A stretch of DNA of 64,000 nucleotides, taken from the NCBI GenBank assembly GCA_028752905.1, contig JAQNBH010000014.1, positions 20,218,990-20,282,989 on the forward strand. Reading direction: 5' to 3'. The notes beneath the pieces were generated by a model. It was given only the letters and a program-made list of their open reading frames with translations, had not been told where the DNA came from and made no database searches. A program made the position numbers and the translations under genes. Of the stretch, positions 11,323-21,627 are shown piece by piece. This DNA is from Cladorhizidae sp. MBARI D1340-BT2 (lineage: Eukaryota; Porifera; Demospongiae; Poecilosclerida; Cladorhizidae). Positions within the stretch are counted from its first letter, which is position 1; every line of letters begins with the position of its first letter.

Positions 11323-11910
11323 GAGCCACAATTATTCCATTTGTTTTTCATACTACATGCCCTAGTTTGGAGTTTGGGGTGAACATAGACCTGAAATGAA
11401 ATGCCCGACTTTAACCTTCATTTTCTCAAAAGGGAACTGAATGGACCTGAAAAAAAAAATTCTCACAGTCAATTTTTATCTGTAGGGCACAATTTTGGTA
11501 TCATTTTGAAGCTCATTGAATGCTCTGTGAACTTATAGAGTCGGAATTTTGTTTTGTGCCTCTACTCTGGCAATCATCCAGTGTATACATAGTGAACATT
11601 TTTTACTGCCATTACTGCTCTATATTATGGGTAATCTGTCACTATGAAAACATGCCCATAGGCACCACTACACCACAAACGGTTTAGTGGGCACTTAGCA
11701 GTAATCACAACTGAGATTTTTATATATTTTTCCCCCAGAAGGTCATCATCCCATCTGGAATCTGAATGCAAGGGGGTTATACATAAACGAAATATACCAT
11801 TAGATAGCATATTCCAAGAGCTACATTTGGCAATAAAATCATCTTTATAGGAGCTAGTATTGTGGACTTATGAGCTCGGGAGTAATTCTTGTCCATGCCA
11901 AGGGAAGCAC
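11323..11910. other. Non-coding, no gene recognised
   Basis: The sequence is AT-rich and may be the 3' flank of the Mutator-like element. I see no terminal inverted repeat. Confidence 0.5.
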
Positions 11911-12115
11911 CTCCTTAAGATCGACTAACCCACGTCCAACTACTGTTCACATGGAACCCTTCTCCACTTCAGTCTTCAAATATCTCGTTTGAATATTTGC
12001 TACTACCACCAAGATCTGCACCAGGGGCGGCTTCACCCAGGCTCGCGCCAGAGGCTGCACGGCCACCCCCGCGCCCTCCTACACGTCGAGTCAAGCTCCT
12101 CGACCCGACGACCGG
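11911..12115 (-). rRNA. 28S rRNA fragment (partial, antisense to + strand)
   Basis: The reverse complement matches the conserved 28S stretch containing GTTCCATGTGAACAG, CAAACGAGATATTTGAAGAC-like sequence and AGATCTTGGTGGTAGTAGC. The fragment is about 205 nt and stops abruptly where R2-like element A begins. It is the same 28S region found inside each array unit (for example 21820-21950), but it keeps bases that the array units have deleted, so it is not a copy of the array. Confidence 0.85.
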
Positions 12116-12139
12116 ATTTATCATGAGCTGAGAAAAGGG

Positions 12140-12772
12140 ATGAAGGAGATGGACCCCGTTGTTAGAGGACCCAAAAGGTTCGTGTGGACCCCGTCACGAG
12201 TGCAAGACCTGAGAGTCGCGGGAAGATGTGATAAACAAAAACGTGGCTACTACATGAGGCTAGAGCAAATGTGGGCCTTGCAGCAACACCCTAACTCGCC
12301 ATCAAAGGGAACTGCCTTGGGGCAGAAACTCCTGAAACTGAAGAAAATTGGCATCACCCCAGCGATCGTCAGACTAGCGATGCAAAGGGGAGAGATCCCT
12401 GAGGAGGCAAAGAGAGGAGGGGCCAAAGCCTAGAGAAACACCCCTGAGACCAAGAATACCACCACAGTGACCCAAACCCATAAGCTTACCCAACAAAAAG
12501 AGGAAACAGCAGAAGCCATCGCCCTAACCATGGCCGAAATCCATTGCCCAGACCCAATTGAGGCCCCAACAGCTGACACCTTCGTCCCACGAAAGAAGCT
12601 AACAGGAAGAGTCGACCATGCCAGTTTCCCACGCGAAGTGGAGAAGGTGGACAATGTCCTGAAGGAGATATTGGAGCAGGAGGGGGAACAAGACATGTGG
12701 AGGCTGAACTGCCTCATATATGCAGGGGCAAAAGCTCTGGAGGCCCTACTAAAAAGAGGAGCAACCACCAGG
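12140..12772 (+). pseudogene. Element A, N-terminal coding block
   Basis: One frame runs from an ATG at 12140 through 12772, with a single TAG at 12431-12433. It holds a Trp/Arg-rich putative DNA-binding region (residues about 13-75, WTPS...LW/ALQQHP) and the block MWRLNCLIYAGAKALEALL shared with family B. It ends at AGG immediately before a GTAAGC donor-like site. Confidence 0.65.
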
Positions 12773-12851
12773 GTAAGCACCCAAACATACCCAAAATGAC
12801 AAAGGTAACCCTTTTGATGACAATGTTCTTTCCCCACACAATGCTGCCCAG
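12773..12851 (+). other. Intron-like segment 1 in element A (79 nt)
   Basis: It starts GTAAGC after codon AGG and ends CTGCCCAG. Joining the flanks continues an open frame (ARERIPNQERTPEVDM...) to a stop at about 13100, whereas reading through gives a stop after about 7 codons. This is the weakest of the three intron candidates because the flanking coding sequence is not conserved. Confidence 0.4.
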
Positions 12852-13514
12852 GCACGAGAGAGAATCCCCAACCAGGAGAGGACCCCAGAGGTGGACATGC
12901 CACAGGCGAGGACAGGAACTGAGCAGGACAAGAGTCCGAGGGTAAGCCAAGTAGATTCCGAGGTGAGAAAGAGGGTCATGCACTTAAATCTCACAGGGAG
13001 ACAGAAACCAACACCCAAGACAACACAAGGGACCAAAGAGGAAATCGAGATGGATATGGAAGGGAGCGAACAAGAAGATAAAACACCTAGAAAGCCCTAA
13101 GGTGCTAAGGAGGAATCTTGGGTGGCTCACCTTGGGGATTACGGCAAAAGGAGCAGGACGAAATATCAGCAGGAGGCGAAAAAATCGGAGGTACAAGCTC
13201 AGGAAACGTTGGGGAGGAGACTCCAGAGGTAAATTGAGCGTATCAAGATTGAAAGAGCTCTCCGCACAAGAACGAAAGCCCTACTGAGAATCAGAACCAG
13301 AGTAAACCGCCAGAAGGTGAGAAAACGATAAACAAACAAGCACTTCAGCACGTCCAGCCCGAGGAGCCTCAAGGGGAAACCAAAGAGATCAAAGATAAGC
13401 CCGGAGCAGGCACAAAAGATAGCCACCTTCTGGAGCGAACTATGGGGTACAAAGGGAGAATGGGACCCGAAGAACGAAGTCATCAAGAGCTGGATAGCCG
13501 AAACAAGGGAGAAG

Positions 13515-13572
13515 GTAAAGTTTGGTGTACAACATAGATTGTGTTGCCATTACTATTGTTTTATGATTGCAG
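13515..13572 (+). other. Intron-like segment 2 in element A (58 nt)
   Basis: It starts GTAAAG after GAGAAG and ends ATGATTGCAG. Removing it joins SWIAETREK to VCMLTRHVIDSGVLPEEQ in frame. About 100 codons of RT sequence present in family B are absent across this junction, so it may instead mark a deletion breakpoint. Confidence 0.5.
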
Positions 13573-14498
13573 GTGTGTATGCTGACAAGGCATGTGATCG
13601 ACAGCGGGGTGCTGCCTGAGGAACAGAAAGCCATACGCAGAGGCACAAGGGGCTGCTGGACGCGATAACAATAGACCAGGCAGGAAATAAGGAAGCCCAA
13701 ATGGAGAGGAGGGACCTATCGATGGCATGGATCGACCTCAGGAAGGCCTATGATGTCATCCCACACACGTGGATAAAGAAGGTACTGAGAGCGATTAACC
13801 CCCCCCCCCCCCCCGATGATCCGGAAGGCAATATCAGGACTGATGCCTAAATGGGCTATAAACATCTAAATCCAAACCAACCAGGGGACCACCACCGCCA
13901 CCACCACCACCATACCAATCACACTAAAAAGAGGAATATTCCAGGGGGACTCATTGCCCCACTCCTGTTCTGCCTGTGCGTGGCCCCAATTTCACACGCG
14001 CTGAGGAAGGAAATTGGTTTTACGGCAGCACACCAAACAGGCCCGCTGACACACCTGATGTTCGTAGATGACCTAAAACTGTACGCCAGAAACAGAAGCC
14101 AACTAAATGAAGTGGTCCTCAGTGCAGAAAGGACAGCCAGCACAGTGGGAATGACACTGGGGCTAAAGAAGTGTGCAGTAGTCCACATGGTCAGAGGGAG
14201 ACAGAGACGAGGAGGAGGATCAGAGATAACCACCGGAGAAATTATTGGAGAACTGGGAGAGGAGGAGACCTACATATACCTCGGGGTGGAGCCGAGGTTT
14301 GGGGTGGACCTAGGAAAAACCAAGGCAGGAATTGAAAAAGAGTTCACCCTAAGAACAAGGGAAAAGTGGGGGTCCCTCCTCACGGCGAAGAGAAAGGCAG
14401 AGAAAGGCAGAGACCGATAACCTGTGGTGTGTGGCGGTACTTAGATACTCCCTGGGGACGATATGCTGGTCAAGAAGTGAAGCCAAAGAACTGGAGAG
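13573..14498 (+). pseudogene. Element A, reverse transcriptase block
   Basis: It contains LPEEQKAIRRGTRG, then after a one-base shift the palm motif WIDLRKAYDVIPHTWIKK, an insertion of 16 C at about 13799, a frame-changed GIFQGDS segment, FVDDLKLYARN (catalytic DD), GLKKCAVVHM and WCVAVLRYSLGTICW. Frameshifts inactivate it. Confidence 0.7.
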
Positions 14499-14556
14499 GT
14501 AAATCTAAACCCAATACAAATGTGCTGCCTTAACCACTCTGCGAACTGTATTGCAG
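14499..14556 (+). other. Intron-like segment 3 in element A (58 nt)
   Basis: It starts GTAAATC and ends GTATTGCAG. It splits codon AG/G so that removal gives EAKELERKTRRIMRQYQNH, a stretch conserved in this retroelement class and uninterrupted in family B (SDLIQLDHLTRKILRQN). This is the best of the three intron candidates. Confidence 0.65.
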
Positions 14557-15740
14557 GAAGACACGCCGAATTATGAGGCAATACCAGAACCACCAGTACG
14601 CAGCATCAGTGGCCAGACTCTACCTACCCAGAGCAGAAGGAGGTAGAGTACTGCAGAGCATAGAACAAGCATGGGAGCTCGAGACAATTGCAACAGCAAG
14701 GTATCTACTAGGGAACAGGGACCACAGAGTGCGAGAGGCAGCAAAATACCTCCAGAGAATGGAACGAGGGCGTGGAGTGATGACGCACGCCCAACAGATC
14801 GGATCCAAGTACGGACATGAAGACATCCTCACCAAAGAGGTTTGGAACAGTGACACAGGGAGAGAGGGAGACAACCACAGGGAAACAGGGAGAATACAGA
14901 GGGATATCAAGGGAAAACAAGCTGGGGACAAGGGAAAAGAAAATCCTCCACCAGGAGTTTGCGATACAGACGCTGAAGCCAGAATGCGACCGGAAAGCGA
15001 CCCATGAATGGCTGAGGACAGGGAACTTTCTGGCGAAGTCCGAGAGCCTAATAGTCTCCACCCAAGATGGCACTCTGCAAACGGCGGCATACAAAAGCCG
15101 CATCAAGAAAGATGGCATTGACCCGAGATACAGGGAATGCGGCGAAGGGATGGAGACAATGGGACATATTCTGGCGGCATGCGACACACATAAGTGGAGC
15201 CTCTACAAGGCGAGGCATGACAAAGCTCTGCACACCCTCACGAAGTCAGTGGCAAGAAAGATGGGGTGGACAATGCCAAAAAGAATCAGGATGAAGGAGG
15301 GGAGCCTACACGGAGGCGTGATGGAGGGGAAGAGGGGCAGAATGTGGTTGGACCAGTGTGTACCGACAATTGAGGAAATGTCAGCGGACCTGACCATGTT
15401 AAGAGAGGATGCCAGAAAGATCAACATCATGGAAGTGGCCTGCGCATAGGAACCCGGAATACAGCAGAGAGAATCACAGAAGCGGCAGAAATACACAGAT
15501 CTAGCGGCAGACCTGGCGAACCAGTGGCCCAGGTACCATGTCTCGGTGACGCCCGTAATAATAGGGACAATTGGCGTGGTGAACGGGCTGAGAGCCCAAC
15601 TGGGAAAGACAGAAATCTGGGACAAGAAGGAGATATGGGCGCTGGTCCAGGAAATGCAGAAAGGAGTGCTGACAGACCTCATGCGCATAGTGCGCAGGCA
15701 CATGGCCACCCACCACACCCGAACCGAACAGAAGAACTGA
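14557..15740 (+). pseudogene. Element A, thumb, CCHC and restriction-like endonuclease block
   Basis: It reads MRQYQNHQYAASVARLYLPR, shifts frame near 14830-14950, then THEWLRTGNFLAKSESLIV, the CCHC-like motif and EVACA. A TAG at 15447 replaces a Trp that family B keeps (EVACAWEP). The C-terminus KYTDLAADLANQW ... VIIGTIGVVNGL continues to a TGA at 15738-15740. Confidence 0.7.
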
Positions 15741-15950
15741 ACTTTATAAGAACTCAATAGCCACATGATAAATATAAGCATGTATTAACATATCTATTAC
15801 ATGATCACTTAATCACTAAAGACCAAAATACTAAGCGACTCAAGGGAACTTGGGGATAACAACCCGGGCCCGAGCACAACAACCTCAGTGGTCCACCGTC
15901 AACACCGGCCGTGCAAAAAAAACATGGGGTCAGAAGCCATCATGGCAAGT
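15741..15950. other. Non-coding junction between element A and the array
   Basis: It contains the AT-rich 3' tail of element A, then a GC-richer piece with no recognised identity. It is not the 18S/28S sequence found at the other unit junctions. Confidence 0.5.
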
Positions 15951-15961
15951 GTAAAAGTCGT
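15951..15961 (+). rRNA. 18S 3'-end remnant at unit 1 (11 nt match)
   Basis: Only GTAAAAGTCGT precedes the unit 1 element start. The longer 18S match seen in units 2-5 is not recognisable here. Confidence 0.35.
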
Positions 15962-16037
15962 CTCCAGGTATGCAGACCCGCCTCAACGTGGCCCTGGGAT
16001 GAACAGGGGTGTGGATTCGTCTGCACTTCTGGCCAAG

Positions 16038-16081
16038 TAAGCCCTAGCCCTAGCCCTAGCCCTAGCCCTAGCCCTAGCCCT
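16038..16081. repeat. (GCCCTA)n hexamer microsatellite
   Basis: There are six perfect GCCCTA units plus a variant, inserted in the 5' leader of element B copy 1 between words (CTGCACTTCTGGCCAAGTAA / CTGCACTTCTGA) that are contiguous-like in units 2-5. The motif is one base from the animal telomere hexamer CCCTAA. Confidence 0.9.
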
Positions 16082-16249
16082 CCATATCTGCACTTCTGAG
16101 TGGGGTAGCTTCCCGCGCAGTTGTATACACTAGCTCCTAAAGGTCGCGAAAGAGAAAGGCAGCGCCCATCCTAGAAGGGTTTCACCGGGGAAAATGGTGA
16201 AAGGGCCTTAAGAGTTTGTGTGTCTCCTCCTTGCCGAGACGGCAGTTCT

Positions 16250-19200
16250 ATGCCTAGTGGCGCTACGGGAGGTAGGGTGAGCAGTGGTGCAAGACAAGCT
16301 GCTCGACTGGTCCAGCATATCCAATGGACACCTCAGTTGGATGCTTCGCTGCAAGACATTATTATTGTGGTTGGGCCCAGGTCATCTGGGACTCCAGAAA
16401 GACACTTTCCCTGTGGAGAGAGCGCCATCCCGAGTTAATCACGGCGGTTGGTGCGATCGCTGCACGGGTTACAAGAATTCTGAAGAGACAGAAGGCAGAG
16501 CCATTAGACTCTCCGCCCCAGGCTGGGGCCGGGTCCACGGAGAGAGTTGCGGCAGGAGTACCATCAGCTCTGATGAGGCCTTCTGTCACTGATGAAACAG
16601 CCGCCGTTGATCGGGAAGAACCGAGATTGAGTGTCGTTTGTGATAATGAGTCAGTTGGTGACACTGATCTTAGACGAGAGCTCCGAACCGAGTTCGAGAG
16701 GCAGACTGGGGGAAGAGATGAAGGCAGTTTTAAACATCGTTCAAGGATGCTCTGCAAGGGTATCTGGAAGAACAGTCCCATAGTGCGAAAGGTTGACGAG
16801 GAAATGAGGAGAATGTGGCTAGATGGCGAAAACAGCTCCTGGCGACTCAACTGTCTAGTTTATGCAGGTTCAGTTGTGGTCTGCCGGAAGTCCCGGAAGC
16901 CTAGGCTAAAGAGAGTGGGAATCCCTCTGGGGCAGACTAGTATGACAATCAAAACCTCTAGAGCCAATGAACTCAGAAAGCTGATCGTTTGGCTTACCTG
17001 CGAGGTCACTAGACGCTCGCTCATGCGACGACCCACCATGAGACAGAAGAGACTGGCGGTGTGGCTAAGGAAGATGTTCGGTAATAAGACCTTACTTGAA
17101 TTGAGGGCCTTATTGGAGAACCGTAACGGTTTGTTGAATGTCAAGGCCATACAGCTTAGACGCATGAAGAACAAGGAAAAGGAACGAGTGCAGTACCAAC
17201 TGCACGGCCCTCGTAGTCTCATGGCTGGTGGGAGCAGCGTCGGTCCGAGTAGGAGGCCGAACGAGTCGGAAGTGAAGAACTTTTGGAACAGAGTTCTTGG
17301 TAGGAAGGGTGAATTTGATCTGAAATATAGTTCAGTATCGGGCTGGATCAAGAGCTTGAGTCATGTTACTAATGACCAAGACCTTTTTAAGTGTATAAAT
17401 GAAGCTACCTGGAGTAATGTCGTAGGAAAGGCACGTCCGTGGAAGGCAGCAGGCCCAGATTTTATCTCGGCCTTTTGGTGGAAGTCCTTCCCCACGGCAG
17501 CGTCGGGACTGTATGAGTTAGTGAGCAAGGTGATCCTTAGGTAAAAGGAGATCCCTGACTGGATGATAGCGGGTTGAACAGTCCTGGTGCGCAAGGATGG
17601 TTGCCAGGGGAAGCCGAGCCAGTATCGGCCCATCACTTGGTTGAATAAGAGTTACAAACTTTTAACTGGCTTGCTGACGCGGATTCTCGAGAATCACGTC
17701 AATGAGAAACTGCTCCTTCCGATCGAGCAGAAAGCCCTGCGTAAAGGCAGTCGAGGATGTATTGATCAATGCCCTTTTGGTGGACTCCATGATCGTGCAG
17801 GAAGTGACTCGCAAGAGGAGCAACCTGGCTGTGGCATGGATAGACTACCAAAAAGCATATGATAGAGTGCCCCACGGTTGGCTATTGAAGGTGCTTGAGG
17901 CCATCAAGGCACCCAAAGCGCTCGTACGAGTGCTTGCCAACGTGATTTTGAAGTGGAAATCCGTATTCAGCTTGGGATTGGGACGGGATGCGGTTCGGGT
18001 CCCCATGGTATTTAAGAGGGGGCTTTTTCAGGGGGAATCCTTGTCACCTTTGCTTTTTGCCAACTGTATTGCACCTGTGTTACACGCGTTGAAGCAGGAA
18101 AGTTGGGAGAGTGCTGGTCTTAGAGCTCAAATCTCCCACGTCTTTTTCATGGATGACTTGAAGGTGTATGCAGAAGAACCGAGAGACTTGGAGCGGTTGA
18201 TACGTAAAGTGGAAACCGTGTGATGGTGTCTAGGGCGGTGGGAATGGAGTTCGGACTGAGAAAGTGTGCTGTGGCAGAAATAAGAAGAGGACGTTTTGTC
18301 AATGCAAGAGATATACTCCTGCCTGATGGTATAGATATAAGGGCACTCACTTTAGGTAACACGTACAAGTACCTTGGTGTCGAGCAGTCATTGAAACCGA
18401 CCGACGTAAGATCAAGGAGAGACTGGCGATGACGTATTGCAAACGATTGCACAGGATCTGGGAATCCCGCCGTAACTCAGTCAAAGGTGCAAGCAACGAA
18501 TGGGTGGGCAGTTTCTTTGTACCGATATTTTTTTGGCACGATCAAGTGGACAAAGAGCGATTTGATCCAGCTTGATCACCTCACGCGGAAAATCCTTAGG
18601 CAGAATAAGTGTCATCACGCCAACGCATTGCATCGTTTGAGAGGCTCTACCTTCCCAGGGGGGCTGGGGGCTGATGTTTAATCGGTCTACAGATCTGTTG
18701 GGAGAGGGAGGTTGTCTCTACGGCGGTGTATCTGGCTACTGCCAAGGATTTGCATTGCAAGGGAGTTGCTCCTCGAGGGTGAGTCAAGTTGGAACTTCTT
18801 GCATGCAGCGCAGGAGGTACTAGAAAGATATCAGGTGCCCATTTCTATCAGAAGAGACGGAGCTGTGCTAGATGGGCGCTTAATCTCACCATAGAGAGAA
18901 TCCCAAATGGTGCGGAGAGCCCAGGAGGAGCTTGCAACTGAACACTTGGAGCGGAAACATATTCACGGAGTGCTGTGGCACCTGAAAGATATGGACGCAC
19001 TAGCCACACACTCCTGGCTCAAAAATGGAAGATTTCGTGCCAGAGACCGAAGCACTGATTGTAGCGGCACAAGACGGCGTGCTCTAAACCAAGGCATATC
19101 GACGACGGGTACTCAAAAGAAAAGATTTCCGAGGAATGCCGGCTCTGCAGGAAAGAGCCGGAAACAATTGGTCATCTGCTCGCCCGGTGCACCGTACTTA

Positions 19201-19691
19201 ACTGGCACGACGGAGAACTTTCTTTATCAAGTGTTGCGGGCGCTTTGAAAAAAGCTGAACGTGACCTTGTCACACTCTACCATGTGGAGGGCCGGAGGCT
19301 GGAACGGTGTAGGGGTGCTAGAAAATGCTGAAGGAAAACTGACAATAGATATCAGTCTGCCTACTGATCGCAGCATCAGCGAAAGGCGGCCAGACTTAGT
19401 GTTATCATTCCGGGAAACCCGGTGCATCATGATTTTTGAAGTGGCATGTGCCTGGGAACCTCTTATTGTGGAAAGGGAGCAGGAGAAGAGGAAGTACCGA
19501 GAGCTGGCTACCGACCTGGCCACTGCGTGTCTGGGTTAACATGGGTCACTGTCATATGTTTAGTGATAAGCGATCTGGGGTCAGTGGGCAGTTTCACTTT
19601 AGAACTAGCGCGAACACGGATTTTCACGTCACAGGAGATTTCCAACTTGGTCCGTGAATGTCAGTTCGAGGTCTTGACGAGTGCAGTGTGA
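16250..19691 (+). pseudogene. R2-like retrotransposon ORF, family B copy 1 (least shared damage)
   Basis: The start is ATG 16250 (PSGATGGRVSSG). In order: an N-terminal WTPQLDASLQD region; WRLNCLVYAGS (about 16838); a basic linker; RT with KARPWKAAGPDFIS (about 17428), QYRPITWLNKSYKLLTGLL (about 17620), motif A WIDYQKAYDRVPHGW (17839-17883), GLFQGESLSPLLF (about 18021) and FFMDDLKVY (about 18143); TYKYLGVEQS (about 18363); the CCHC knuckle CRLC-X8-H-X4-C (19137-19190); and endonuclease RRPDLVLSFRET ... FEVACAWEP (about 19384-19460), ending TGA 19689. Frameshifts (near 16390, 17740, 18430 and elsewhere), a TAA at 17542 and a TGA at 17575 make it dead. It uniquely keeps CGA and TCA where copies 2-5 have TGA (about 16673 and 16745), so it represents an older state of the ORF. 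The nearest named class is R2-type elements with restriction-like endonuclease. Confidence 0.85.
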
Positions 19692-20019
19692 ATCATACAG
19701 TGATAACTAAACCACTGACAAGCAAGAGCTTTCAGTTGTGCTCAAAACTCCTAGTGTTGATTATATACCCTTTGACTGGAAAGCCGCTTTTTTTTTAACC
19801 CAGTGCGTAAATGTCCTAGTGCGTAAAACTCCTACTGGGTAAAACTCCTACTGGCAAAATTTCACATGAAAATTCCTGGACTTGAAACTTTTTTTCTTCT
19901 TTTTTTAAATACCTTGCCCTTCACCCTTACTGAGTCCCAGACCTGATGCGTAAAACTCCAGTGCATAAAGCTTTTGACTTGCAAGAGCTTTCCCCAGTGC
20001 ATAAAACTCTTGGAGTATG
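19692..20019 (+). promoter_or_regulatory. Unit 1 spacer with reiterated GTGCGTAAAACTCC-like motifs
   Basis: After the ORF stop come about 330 bp containing CAGTGCGTAAATGTCC, TAGTGCGTAAAACTCC, ACTGGGTAAAACTCC, ATGCGTAAAACTCC and CAGTGCATAAAACTC, i.e. five or more copies of a 13-15 bp word. Such reiteration is reminiscent of rDNA intergenic-spacer subrepeats. Function is unknown. Confidence 0.6.
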
Positions 20020-20302
20020 TTTTTTCCTTCTTCTTTTTTTTTTCCTTTTCATTTTTCTTTCTTTTTTTCCCTTCTTTTTTTTACTTCTTTTCTTTTCTTC
20101 TTTTCCCCCTTCTTTTCTTTTCTTTTCTTTTCTTCTTTCTTCCACTTTTTTTCCGGCTTCTTTTTTTCCTTCTTTCTTTTTTCCTTCTTTTCTTTTCTCC
20201 CCTTCTTTTTCTTTTCTTCTTTTTTCCCCCTTCTTTTTTCCCCTTCTTTTATTTCCTTCTTTTCCCCCCTTCTTTTTCCCCCCATTCCTTTCTTTCTTCC
20301 TT
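20020..20302 (+). repeat. Polypyrimidine tract, unit 1
   Basis: This is nearly pure C/T on the + strand (CTTTTCTTTT-type words). It lies downstream of the antisense 28S 3' end, so it is polypurine on the rRNA-sense strand. Long reading frames through it are composition artefacts. Confidence 0.9.
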
Positions 20303-20367
20303 GCACTGCCTACGAACTTGTCGAATAGCTAGAGAAAATGCTGCTTTGAGTCTACCAGCGACCACTG
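20303..20367 (+). repeat. Conserved 65-nt block, unit 1
   Basis: The block starts GCACTGCCTACGAACTTGTC and ends CTACCAGCGACCACTG. It is present once per unit and once outside the array at 57163. Identity is unknown. Confidence 0.8.
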
Positions 20368-20908
20368 TTTTTTTCCCAGCTCTTTTTTTCCACCCCTCTC
20401 GCCGAAATGTTGCAAACTTTTGGGGGTTATTTTGGCGAGGACAGAGCCCGTATGGCCCAAAGAAAAAGGGGGGAAAGGGAGAGGGAAAAAATGGAAGGGG
20501 GGAAAAAGATCTTTAGGACCATGAAGGCTTAATCTCAGTGGATCATAGCAGCAAGGCTACTCAACAACTTACAATATCCCATCCTATTCAAGTCGTCTGC
20601 AAGGGATCTAGCCGCAGAAAATGCCAAGTTGGATCACGCCGGCAGCACGAGAACTTTTACGTCCCACAGGCAACCTGCACAGTCAATCCAGGCAACCTCC
20701 TGAGAGGGGCTCCTAAGGCTACTCGCCTGCAACTCCTGGGGATATACGTCGTCGCCTTCTAGCATGGATTCTGACTTAGAGTCGTTCAGTCACAATCTAG
20801 CAGATGGTAGCTTCGCACCATTGGCTGTTCAGCCAAGTACAAATGCCAAATGTCTGAATCAACGGTTCCTCTCGTACTGAGTTGAATTATATTGAAATGA
20901 CACTTCAT

Positions 20909-20948
<40 letters not shown>

Positions 20949-21589
20949 AAGCTCACGTCACCTGTTAGCGGGTGAACAATCTGATATGTGGTGAATTCTG
21001 CCACACAATAATAGGAAGAGCCGACCTCGAAGGATTAAAAAGCAATGTCACTATGAACGCTTGGCTGCCACAAGCCAGTTATCCCTGTCGTAACTTTTCT
21101 GACAGCTCTAGCCTAAAACTCTTAGAGACTAAAGGATCGATAGGCCATGCTTTCACAGTTTGTATTCATACTGTCAAGCAAGCTTTTACCCTTTTGTTCC
21201 ACATGAGATTTCCGTTCTCACTGAGCTTGCCTTAGGACACCTGCGTAATAGTTTGACAGATGTGCCACCCCATCCAAACTCACCACCTGACACTGTCTTC
21301 GACTCGGATTGGCTCTCGGAGAGGACCTTAAATCAAGAAGGTGGGCCACAAGACCCAGCTCCGCCACATCGAATAAGTAAAGAAACGATGAAAGTAGTGG
21401 TATTTCACCGGTGCCGAAGCTCCCACCTATTCTACATCTCTCATGTCTCTTCACAAATCTGGACTAGAGTCAAGCTCAACTGGGTCTTATTTCCCCGCAG
21501 ATTCTGCCAAGCCCGTTCCCTTGGCTGTAGTTTCGCTAGATAGTAGATGGGTACAGTGGGAATCTCGTTAATCCATTAATGCGCGTTAA

Positions 21590-21627
<38 letters not shown>

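Larger units (their letters stand above)
12116..15740 (+). mobile_element. R2-like non-LTR retrotransposon, family A (decayed)
   Basis: A single-ORF type retroelement carries a C-terminal restriction-like endonuclease. In order: an N-terminal basic domain (FVWTPSRVQDL...); a conserved block MWRLNCLIYAGA (about 12694); a reverse-transcriptase palm with motif A-like SMAWIDLRKAYDVIP (about 13719), GIFQGDS (about 13930) and FVDDLKLYARN (about 14061); KYLGV-like YIYLGVEPRF (about 14273); a thumb-like ASVARLYLPRAEGG (about 14606); CCHC-like RECGEGMETMGHILAAC (about 15134, first Cys lost) with ARHDKAL; and IMEVACA (about 15426) of the endonuclease core. It is interrupted by an in-frame TAG at 12431, a TAG at 15447, frameshifts and a deletion of roughly 100 codons before the RT palm. 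It is homologous to, but clearly diverged from, family B in the array. Confidence 0.8.

Noticed and set aside
12116..15740. Penelope-like element (because of intron-like gaps)
   Set aside because: The C-terminal CCHC plus PD...E-type endonuclease and the WRLNCL(I/V)YAG block tie it to R2-like family B, not to GIY-YIG Penelope elements.
16324..16440. Intact N-terminus for family B copy 1
   Set aside because: A one-base loss near 16390 relative to copies 2-5 splits the N-terminal domain, so the 406-codon frame starting at 16324 begins in the wrong frame.
19946..20516. Long Phe/Ser/Pro- or Lys/Glu-rich open frames over the polypyrimidine tracts (also in units 2-5)
   Set aside because: They follow from C/T-only composition on one strand; no domain, and frames shift freely between units.
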